64,000 nucleotides of DNA, taken from assembly GCA_964411125.1 (NCBI GenBank), contig CAYPJU010000011.1:1-64000 (forward strand), given 5' to 3'. This document shows positions 26,256-33,813 of the stretch, in pieces (within the stretch, counting starts at the first letter, position 1; every line of letters starts with the position of its first letter). The notes beneath the pieces are model-generated. The model had not been told where the DNA came from, did not search any database, and was given only the letters and a program-made list of their open reading frames with translations. Origin of the DNA: JBFIHF01 sp964411125. Its GTDB lineage: Bacteria > Myxococcota_A > Bradymonadia > Bradymonadales > Bradymonadaceae. The position numbers were made by a program, and so were the translations under genes.

Positions 26256-26809
26256 TACTCCTCTTCGTCGTCGGGGACGAGCCCCTCTTCCTGATCGGCG
26301 AGGTGATTCAGCAGCCGAAAGATGAGGCCCTCGATGTCCGCGAGGTAGGCGATCGCGTTGAACAGATGCAGCTTGATCGTCTGACCGCCGACGTTGATCT
26401 GCAGCGCGCCCTGAATCCTCGAGAGCTCCATCTCCTCGAACCCGAGCGACTGCTTGTCGAGGAGGTCCCACGAGATGCCCCACAACTTCTTGGGGCCGCC
26501 GACGAAGAGCCGCTCGTCGGAGGCAGCGACGACGTTCTGGTTCACGAACTGGTGCCAGTATGCGGCGACCGCGCTGAAGCCGGTGCCCACCAGCAGCAGG
26601 CTGACGAAAGCGACCGTCCAGATCGGTTCGCTCAGTTGCGTCTCCCACCAGACCAGCGCGCCGGCGGTGTAGAACGCCATCGCCACGCCAAGAAAGAGGT
26701 AGAGCCCCGGCTTGTTGAGGACGTATTCGAACACGTCGACGCCGGGTTCCTTCAAGATCTTTTCGACCTCGGGGCCCGACATGAGCTGGAGCTTGGCTGT
26801 CGTGGCCAT
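26255..26809 (-). CDS. Membrane protein of unknown function, two helices plus PH-like domain
   Basis: A 184-residue protein. About 30 cytoplasmic residues precede two membrane helices (about 36-56 and 63-83). The rest (about 90-175) is a compact beta domain with GISWDLLDKQSLGFEEMELSRIQG and INVGGQTIKLHLFN, which looks like a bacterial PH domain, and an acidic tail (EEE). The start has an excellent SD (GAGGTGA, spacing 3). It lies 9 bp after gyrB on the same strand and overlaps the next gene by one base. A role in lipid or membrane sensing is only a guess. Confidence 0.7.
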   Translation of the reverse strand: MATTAKLQLMSGPEVEKILKEPGVDVFEYVLNKPGLYLFLGVAMAFYTAGALVWWETQLSEPIWTVAFVSLLLVGTGFSAVAAYWHQFVNQNVVAASDERLFVGGPKKLWGISWDLLDKQSLGFEEMELSRIQGALQINVGGQTIKLHLFNAIAYLADIEGLIFRLLNHLADQEEGLVPDDEEE

Positions 26810-26818
26810 CGCGTCACC

Positions 26819-29266
26819 TCACACGTCGAGGTTGCGGACCGACAGTGCGTTGTCTTCGATGAACTCGCGGCGCGGCTCGACCTGGTCTCCCATCAAGACC
26901 GTGAAGATCTCGTCGGCCTCCACGCCGTCCTCGACCTGGACCCGCAGGAGACGTCGCAGCTCGGGGTCCATCGTCGTCTCCCAGAGCTGATCGGGGTTCA
27001 TCTCCCCGAGCCCCTTGTAGCGCTGAATGGTCTGACCTTTGCGGCCGTACTCGAGGATGTAGGTCAGCGCAGCGTCGATCGACGTGAACTCTTCGGTCGA
27101 TTTCCCGTCCGTAATCTCGATCGGGCTCCCGAGGCTGTCGAACTGTTGGGCGACCCCCATCACGGTGGACCAGTCGGGGGCGTGCAGGAAGTCGCGGTTG
27201 AAGACCGTTTGGACGGCGGTACCCGAGACGCGGCTCTGCCACGTCGCCGAGAACATCCCTTCGATGTCTTCATCAGGCTCGATGACCGGCTCCTCCCACA
27301 CGGTGTTGCGGTCGGACTCGCGCAGAGCGGTGAGCATCTCGCCCATCTTCTGGCGGAAGACTGCTTCGTCACTGACGTCCGATTCCTCGAGACGAACGCG
27401 CAACGCCTGGCTCAAGATGCGGCGGTCGGTCCGACGCTCCAACAGCTCCAGCCGATCGCGATAACTCACGAGATCCTTCACGAACTGTGCGAATTCTTCA
27501 CCGGCGATCTCGCCGCCTCCAGCGCCTCGCACCGTGAGCGCATCGACCGCCCGACCGATGAGGAACTCGTTGAGCGCCTTTTCGTCCTTGAGATAGGTCA
27601 CGCTTCGACCGCGCTTGATGCCGTACAGCGGTGGCTGCGCGATGTAGAGATACCCACGCTCCAGAATCTCCGGCATCTGCCGGTAGAAGAACGTCAAGAG
27701 CAGCGTACGGATGTGGCTGCCGTCCACGTCGGCGTCCGTCATCAAGATGATCTGATGGTAGCGCAGCTTCTCGATGTCGAAGTGCTGCGCTCCGATGCCG
27801 CAGCCGAGCGCCGAGATCAGCGTCGCGATCTCGTTCGAGGCGAGCATCTTGTCGAACCGGGCCCGCTCGACGTTCAGGATCTTGCCGCGTAGCGGAAGGA
27901 TCGCCTGGAACTTGCGGTCCCGACCCTGCTTGGCCGAACCACCCGCGGAGTCACCCTCGACGATGTAGAGCTCGCACTCCGCCGGGTCCCGCGACTGACA
28001 GTCGGCGAGCTTGCCGGGGAGGCTCGAGATCGTCAGCGACGACTTCCGCGCGATCTCGCGCGCTTTGCGTGCTGCCTCGCGTGCTCGAGACGCCGCCAGC
28101 GCCTTCTCGCTGATCGTCTTGGCGACCGACGGGTTCTCCTCGAGGAAGTAACCGAGGTACTCGTTGACCACCGACTCGACGACGCCCTTCACCTCGTTCG
28201 AGACGAGCTTGTCCTTCGTCTGGGACGAGAACTTCGGATCCGGCATCTTCACCGAAAGCACCGCGGTCAGCCCTTCGCGGATGTCTTCTCCGGCCAGCGC
28301 TTCCTTGATCTGTCCCTTGCTGATGCCGAACGCGTTCACCGTCCGAGTGAGCGCTCCCTTCAATCCCGACAGGTGCGAACCGCCGTCGCGGTTACGGATG
28401 TTGTTCGTGTAGCAGAAGATGTTCTCGTTGTAGCTGTCGTTCCACTGCAGGCTCAGCTCGACCGTGATTCCTTCTTCGGGGACCTCGCGGCAGATGTAGA
28501 TCGGGTCGTCGTGCAGCGGCTGCTTGTTCTTGTTGAGCGCACCGACGAACGAGTTGATGCCCCCTTCGAAGCTGAAATCGTGCTGCGAACCGTCGCGCTC
28601 GTCGCGCACACGGATCGCGACGCCGGCGTTGAGGTAGGAGAGCTCCCGCAGACGCTGCGACAGCGTGTCGAAGGAGTACTTCGTCACGGTGAAGATCTCC
28701 GGGTCCGGCTTGAACCGGATCTTGGATCCCGTCGTCTTCGCCTTCCCGATCGCCTTCAACGGCTCCGTGGGAACCCCGCGCTCGTAGCGCTGCGACCAAA
28801 CCTCGCCGTCCCGGCGAATCTCGAGCTCGAGCCACTCGGACAGGAAGTTCACGACCGAAACACCGACCCCGTGCAGGCCGCCCGACACCTTGTAGGAGTT
28901 CTGGTCGAACTTTCCGCCCGCGTGCAGCACCGTCATGATGACTTCGGCGGCGCTACGGCCTTCCTTCTTGTGCAGGTCGACGGGGATGCCTCGACCGTTG
29001 TCCTCGACCGTCACCGAGTTGTCGGTGTGGATGACCACTTCGACCAGGTCACAGTGGCCAGCCAGGGCCTCGTCGACCGCGTTGTCGACCACCTCGTACA
29101 CCATGTGATGAAGACCCGAGCCGTCGTCGGTGTCCCCGATGTACATGCCGGGCCGCTTGCGAACGGCCTCGAGCCCTTCCAGGACCTGAATGCTGTCCGC
29201 CGTGTACGCGTTGCCCTGGGCCCCGAGCTGCTGCTCGACTTCCCCGATCTGCGTGTCCTCCGCCAT
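26819..29266 (-). CDS. gyrB: DNA gyrase subunit B
   Basis: An 815-residue type II topoisomerase ATPase subunit. With GyrA it introduces negative supercoils. The GHKL ATPase is clear: VYEVVDNAVDEALAG, VEDNGRGIPVD and the ATP lid GGLHGVGVSVVN. The TOPRIM domain has EGDSAGGSAKQGRDR and TDADVDGSHIRTL; the C-terminus has QRYKGLGEMNP. The GHKL-transducer-TOPRIM order and length fit GyrB; ParE would be about 630 residues. GyrB proteins of about 805 residues in Gram-negatives contain an insert in the TOPRIM region, consistent here. The ATG at 29266 has GGAAG 6 nt upstream. dnaA, dnaN and recF are not adjacent; instead two small genes of unknown function follow. Confidence 0.97.
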   Translation of the reverse strand: MAEDTQIGEVEQQLGAQGNAYTADSIQVLEGLEAVRKRPGMYIGDTDDGSGLHHMVYEVVDNAVDEALAGHCDLVEVVIHTDNSVTVEDNGRGIPVDLHKKEGRSAAEVIMTVLHAGGKFDQNSYKVSGGLHGVGVSVVNFLSEWLELEIRRDGEVWSQRYERGVPTEPLKAIGKAKTTGSKIRFKPDPEIFTVTKYSFDTLSQRLRELSYLNAGVAIRVRDERDGSQHDFSFEGGINSFVGALNKNKQPLHDDPIYICREVPEEGITVELSLQWNDSYNENIFCYTNNIRNRDGGSHLSGLKGALTRTVNAFGISKGQIKEALAGEDIREGLTAVLSVKMPDPKFSSQTKDKLVSNEVKGVVESVVNEYLGYFLEENPSVAKTISEKALAASRAREAARKAREIARKSSLTISSLPGKLADCQSRDPAECELYIVEGDSAGGSAKQGRDRKFQAILPLRGKILNVERARFDKMLASNEIATLISALGCGIGAQHFDIEKLRYHQIILMTDADVDGSHIRTLLLTFFYRQMPEILERGYLYIAQPPLYGIKRGRSVTYLKDEKALNEFLIGRAVDALTVRGAGGGEIAGEEFAQFVKDLVSYRDRLELLERRTDRRILSQALRVRLEESDVSDEAVFRQKMGEMLTALRESDRNTVWEEPVIEPDEDIEGMFSATWQSRVSGTAVQTVFNRDFLHAPDWSTVMGVAQQFDSLGSPIEITDGKSTEEFTSIDAALTYILEYGRKGQTIQRYKGLGEMNPDQLWETTMDPELRRLLRVQVEDGVEADEIFTVLMGDQVEPRREFIEDNALSVRNLDV

Positions 29267-29423
29267 GTCGTCTTCCGTGCCGTGATAAAGTGGGGATTCG
29301 TGAGATTTACTGCGGCTGATCGCCGATCCTCACGCGACGCGGAAACATACCAGATCAGCCCCCCGGTGTCACGCGGTGAGCGCACACGGAAGGTGTTGAT
29401 TTTCAAGCGTTTATCTGGCGACG

Positions 29424-30179
29424 TTAAGCGGCGCGGCAGACGAGGGTTCCGATGCCGTCGATTTCCACCGCGATCTCGTCTCCCGCCCGCATCGGACCCA
29501 CCCCCGAAGGCGTCCCCGTCAGGATCACGTCCCCCGCCTTCAGACTCATCACGTGGCTGATGAAGGAGACCACGAACGGGAGCTGGAAGATGAAGTCGTC
29601 GAGCCCCGAATCCTGCTTCACCACACCGTTGACCCGCGTCTGAATCCGGTGCTCGGCGGGGACGAAGTCGCGCGCCAGGACGACGCACGGACCGATCGGG
29701 CAGAAGGTGTCGAAACCCTTCGCCCGCGTGTAGCGCTTCTCACGCCGCTGGATGTCGCGCGCCGTGACGTCGTTCGCGCACGTGTACCCGAGGATCGCCG
29801 CGCTCGCTTCCGTCTCCGAGGCGCGCTTGAGATCCCGACCGATCACGATCGCGAGCTCTCCCTCGAAGTGGACCTCTTCGGATTGCGGAGGCAGCTCGAT
29901 CGTCCCGCCCGGGTGATTCAGCGCCGTGAGGGGCTTCATGAAGAGGAGCGGCTCTTCCGGGATTGCCTTGTTCTGCTCGGCGGCATGTTGCGCGAAGTTC
30001 AGCCCCACACAGACGATCTTGGTCGGATCGACGGGCGCCAGGAGAGGCGCATCGGCCGAGATTTCAACCCCCAGCGAGGGCTCACCGTCGATCAGTGCAC
30101 GCCAGTCCGATTCGAGCGCGAAACGGCCTTCCGCCGTCTCGACCGCCCAGCCGTGCTCCGCGAGACGTAGTAGTTTCAA
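29424..30179 (-). CDS. Fumarylacetoacetate hydrolase family protein
   Basis: A 251-residue FAH-fold enzyme. Metal ligands are Glu106 and Glu108 in HFEGELAIVIG and Asp137 in CANDVTARDIQ; GLNFAQHAAE and ILTGTPSGVGPM are the family substrate-site segments. The fold covers fumarylpyruvate hydrolases, 5-oxopent-3-ene-tricarboxylate decarboxylases, oxaloacetate decarboxylases and acylpyruvases, and sequence alone does not separate them. True tyrosine-pathway FAH is longer (about 420), so I would not pair it with hpd. The start is a TTG at 30179 with GAGG 5 nt upstream. It follows the PEGA protein gene by 7 bp. Confidence 0.87.
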   Translation of the reverse strand: MKLLRLAEHGWAVETAEGRFALESDWRALIDGEPSLGVEISADAPLLAPVDPTKIVCVGLNFAQHAAEQNKAIPEEPLLFMKPLTALNHPGGTIELPPQSEEVHFEGELAIVIGRDLKRASETEASAAILGYTCANDVTARDIQRREKRYTRAKGFDTFCPIGPCVVLARDFVPAEHRIQTRVNGVVKQDSGLDDFIFQLPFVVSFISHVMSLKAGDVILTGTPSGVGPMRAGDEIAVEIDGIGTLVCRAA

Positions 30180-30186
30180 CGAAGCC

Positions 30187-31764
30187 TCACTCGGCGGCGG
30201 CCTGGGCCTGCTCCGCGCCCTCTTTCTGCGCGGCCTTGAACTGTTCCATCACCCGTTTGCGCTCTTCTTCACGCGCGATGATGTAGTTCTTCAGACCGCT
30301 GAAATCGAGGTCGAGCGTGAACGAGTAATCGCAGTAGTGCTGGATCGTCTTGTCCTTGGCGATGTCCGCCGGCGGCTCCCCGTCGACCCAGTTGCAGGTC
30401 CACATCGGCCGCATCAGACTCGTGACGTACTCGGGCCACTGGCAGTCGGGGTCCGTCCCGGGGTTGCACTCGCTCGAGCAGCAACCGTCCTTCTTCCCGC
30501 ACTCGGCAGCCACGCCCTCGGCGCACTGGTTCGGGTACTCCATCGCGAGCTGAATCTTGTGCCCGACGTCGAACGTCGTATCGACCCGCACCTGCTGCTC
30601 TTCGAGCTTTCCGCTCTCTTCGTCTTTGACCCAGTACTTGTCGAAAGAAACCGGCGTCTTGAGCTCTTCGCCTTTCTCGTTCAGGAGCGGCTTGTTGTTG
30701 AAGATAATCTTGGCCCCCGACGGGATCGTGTTGATCGAAACCTTCCCGTAGAACTCGTTCTCTTCGTCTTCGCTCATCCGAGCGTCGAACTCTTGCTTCG
30801 CCTGGATGCTCGACGGGAGCAGCGTCGGCGAGACGCTGTAGACGTACCCTGCGCCGGTCGCCTCCTCCCATTTGCCCTCGGTGATCTCGACGGAGAACGG
30901 CTCGAAGCCCGGCGACGAGAACTCCACGACGTGGTCCTGTTTGACCTTCACGTCCTGGATCCCCTGCGTCGTCCCGATCCGAAGCTCGCGCCAGCCGGCG
31001 GAGGTCTGCCCGAACTGCTTCTGGCCGTTGAGCTTGATCAGCGCGTATTGCGGGCTGCCGTTGATCATCAGGTTGCCGAACTTCTCGAGCTTTTCGAGCT
31101 GCTCGGCCATGTGTCGCTCTTCGTCCATCCGCGCTTCGGCGATCCGCTTCTCACGCAGCTCGCCGCGGAACAGCGCACCGAGATCGTCGGCCTGGCCGGT
31201 CGCGAACAGCGCACCGACGCCGATCACGGCGACCAGGAGGACGATGATCCCGATGAGGATCGGCACCGTCTTCGACTTGGGAGCGTCGTAATCGCCGAGA
31301 TCTTCGGGTCCCAGATAGTTCGACGCGTCCATCTCGAGCCCGGGATCACCGGGTAGAAGCACGCCGTCGACCGCTGCGGTCTTCGATTTCTTTTTCTTCT
31401 TCGGCGCCGCTTCTTCGACCGCCGCATCTTCGACGGGCTCCGCCTTCGCAGCCTTCTTCTTCGCGGCTTTCTTCTTCTCGACGGACTCCTTCGCGGCGAC
31501 CGTGGTCGCCTCGTCGTCGCCAGGGACCGGCTCGACCCCCTCGGGCTCTTCGGGCGCGGATGCTTCGGCGGCTACCTCGGCAGGCTCCGACGGCTCGTCG
31601 GCTACCGGCTCCGGCGCAGCTTTCGCTTCCGGCTTCGGCTCCTCGGCCGCCTTCTTTTTCTTCTTCTTCTTTTTCTTCTGCCCCGAGGAGACCCCGAAAA
31701 TGTCACCGACGCTCGATTTCGCGTCTGATTTCTCGGAGAGCCCGTCTTCGTTTTCGTCCGCCAT
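30187..31764 (-). CDS. Membrane-anchored PEGA-like protein with Lys-rich cytoplasmic region
   Basis: A 525-residue protein from the ATG at 31764 (SD GGAG). The first 165 residues are low-complexity, alternating Lys-rich and Glu/Ala/Pro-rich, with nine consecutive Lys at 30-38. One membrane helix follows (about 168-191, VPILIGIIVLLVAVIGVGAL). The exported part has a PEGA-like repeat (VSINTIPSGAKIIFNNK...TPVSF) and a Cys-rich stretch (CGKKDGCCSSECNPGTDPDC), then a charged C-terminal helix. Myxobacteria use similar PEGA plus membrane-helix proteins next to kinases and secretion systems, but the function here is unknown. The codons of the Lys tract form an A-rich coding run that could allow slippage. 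Confidence 0.75.
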   Translation of the reverse strand: MADENEDGLSEKSDAKSSVGDIFGVSSGQKKKKKKKKKAAEEPKPEAKAAPEPVADEPSEPAEVAAEASAPEEPEGVEPVPGDDEATTVAAKESVEKKKAAKKKAAKAEPVEDAAVEEAAPKKKKKSKTAAVDGVLLPGDPGLEMDASNYLGPEDLGDYDAPKSKTVPILIGIIVLLVAVIGVGALFATGQADDLGALFRGELREKRIAEARMDEERHMAEQLEKLEKFGNLMINGSPQYALIKLNGQKQFGQTSAGWRELRIGTTQGIQDVKVKQDHVVEFSSPGFEPFSVEITEGKWEEATGAGYVYSVSPTLLPSSIQAKQEFDARMSEDEENEFYGKVSINTIPSGAKIIFNNKPLLNEKGEELKTPVSFDKYWVKDEESGKLEEQQVRVDTTFDVGHKIQLAMEYPNQCAEGVAAECGKKDGCCSSECNPGTDPDCQWPEYVTSLMRPMWTCNWVDGEPPADIAKDKTIQHYCDYSFTLDLDFSGLKNYIIAREEERKRVMEQFKAAQKEGAEQAQAAAE

Positions 31765-31991
31765 TTCCACTCCGGCGCTGCGTATCGTTGAAGCGGCGGC
31801 ACTGTAGTTCGGCGAGTCCAATCCGTCAAAACTGCTCTGACTCAGCCCACGGCGATCGAGAAAGCGACGAGAACCAGGAGCGAGCCAGAGGCAGGGAATG
31901 CTCCGTCAGGCGTTGGATTCGACAAACCGGGATCGGGCCGACTACGTGCCGGACCAAGAACCGGAGCTACCGCCCTCTCGACGCCGGGGGC

Positions 31992-33617
31992 TCAGTCTTC
32001 GAGGTCGTACGGATCGGGGAGCCATCGGACGAAGCCCTCGTCGTCCACGCGGACGGTGACGTACTCGATGTGGATCGGCACCGGGTTGTCGAGCTCGACC
32101 GCGGTCGGCTCGTCCTTGGCGGTGTAACCAGCGATGACCTCGTCGACGTTCGTCGGCGTCGCCTTGCCGTCGTGGAGCATCAAATACTCGGCGAAGTCGA
32201 ACGGTTCGTGAACGCGGACGCAGCCATGGGACAGGTTGCGTACGTCCTTGTCGAAGAGTTCACGCTGGCTGGTGTCGTGCATGTAGACGTGGTGTTCGTT
32301 CGGGAAGAGGAACTTCACCTGGCCAAGCGCGTTGTCGGGGCCGGGTTTCTGACGAAGTTTCGTCAGACCACCGACCGTCTTGGCCCACTCGTAACCCTGG
32401 CGGCGGTAGAACGACGGGTCGCGCCGCTGTACGGGGGCATACTCCGTGGCAGCGATGTTGTCCGGGATCCACCAGTACGGGTTGTACTCGATGATCTCGA
32501 TCTGATCGCTGAAGCGAGGGGTCTGACCCTGCATCACCTTCTTGCCGAGCCGATGGTTGTAAACCTTCTCGCCGGCTCCGACGATCACCTTGAAGCGCAT
32601 GTTGCGCTCGCCCTCACGCCAGACCTCGGCGTGGTAGTCGGGGATGTTGACCCAGACGTAGTGCGAATCGTCGCCGATCCGCGTGGTGCGCCAGTGCTTC
32701 ATCGCGCGTCGAATCTTCTTGCGCTTGGAACCGGCGCTCTCGGACATCGCTTCGAGGGTCTCGCGGTCGACCCACCCCGTCTCGGCGAGCCGATGGGCGC
32801 GCTGGAAGGCGTTGATCGAGCGGACCAGGTTCTCGCCGAAGTCGGCGCCGCGGTCGTCCCAGTAGCCCTCCTGCTGAAGTCGCTCCGCGATGATCGGCAT
32901 GTGGCGCGAGTAGTTGTCGAGGTCGAAGTCGACCACCTCGGAGGGGACGTCGACGAAGCCGCCCGACGCCTCCACGTCGGCGTACAGGCCGTAGGCCTCG
33001 ACGAGCTGGTCGTACTGCGCGTAAGGCGGCTCGATCTGGTCCTCGATCCGGGCCGCCGGGAGACTGCCGTCGAACAGGGGCGTCAACTTCGCCTGCACGG
33101 CGCCGTCGATGTCCCGGGGGAGCTCATTTTGGTCATCGTCTGTGGGAGCAACGCCCCGCTTGCCGATCCCCATCGCCTTTGCATACGCGACGAGCCCGCG
33201 TGTGAGCGCAACTTCGCTCTGCATGGCGGTCGAAGTCGACGAGAGGTCGACATCGACGCTCAGGTCGAAATCGAGCGCGTGCTCGTCGCTGGTATGCTTC
33301 AAGATGTCGACGAGCTCTCGCCCGCTCTCGGAGAGGCGTACGGAGTCGTCGGTGAATTCGACCCAGAGCGGGTCATACCGACGCGGGGCATAGAGCGCGT
33401 CGAGCAATTCGTCGCCATCGACCAGCGCGCTGACGTTGACGTCGGTCGTCGGCGCCGGGGCCGCAGTCGGCCGCGACGTCGTCGGTTCGTAGATCGTACG
33501 TTCGGAGACCTCACCACGGTCGACGGAGGGGTCCGATTCGGAACAGGAGGCGATCGAAGCAGCGGAGAACGCCGCGAGTAACGCGGTTGAGAGGTGTCTT
33601 TTCATTTTGATGACCAT
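31992..33617 (-). CDS. Lipoprotein L,D-transpeptidase (YkuD domain, YcbB-like)
   Basis: A 541-residue envelope enzyme that makes 3-3 peptidoglycan crosslinks or attaches proteins to the wall. A signal peptide ends in lipobox SIASC (Cys25). A long N-terminal region is followed by a peptidoglycan-binding repeat (about 235-290) and the YkuD domain (about 318-482), with catalytic Cys466 in NLSHGCVRVHEP and the conserved upstream HDTSQRELF. The domain order and length resemble E. coli LdtD (YcbB). Two ATGs (33617 and 33605) could start the signal peptide and neither has a good SD; the first is listed. No penicillin-binding partner is adjacent. Confidence 0.87.
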   Translation of the reverse strand: MVIKMKRHLSTALLAAFSAASIASCSESDPSVDRGEVSERTIYEPTTSRPTAAPAPTTDVNVSALVDGDELLDALYAPRRYDPLWVEFTDDSVRLSESGRELVDILKHTSDEHALDFDLSVDVDLSSTSTAMQSEVALTRGLVAYAKAMGIGKRGVAPTDDDQNELPRDIDGAVQAKLTPLFDGSLPAARIEDQIEPPYAQYDQLVEAYGLYADVEASGGFVDVPSEVVDFDLDNYSRHMPIIAERLQQEGYWDDRGADFGENLVRSINAFQRAHRLAETGWVDRETLEAMSESAGSKRKKIRRAMKHWRTTRIGDDSHYVWVNIPDYHAEVWREGERNMRFKVIVGAGEKVYNHRLGKKVMQGQTPRFSDQIEIIEYNPYWWIPDNIAATEYAPVQRRDPSFYRRQGYEWAKTVGGLTKLRQKPGPDNALGQVKFLFPNEHHVYMHDTSQRELFDKDVRNLSHGCVRVHEPFDFAEYLMLHDGKATPTNVDEVIAGYTAKDEPTAVELDNPVPIHIEYVTVRVDDEGFVRWLPDPYDLED

Positions 33618-33813
33618 TCATTTCAAAGCAATTCAATCCATTCAGTGATCTAGAACTTAAGGCGAAGGGCATCCGGGACAAGGTCGAGGATCTCGGCGCA
33701 CCGCCGACCGCAGTGCGGCAAGATGCTTCGCTACCCACCCCGAGTGGTTGGCGTGGCATCGCGCATTGTTGTATCTGGTGACCCGTCTGGGACGCCCCCA
33801 CCGGAGAACTGCA

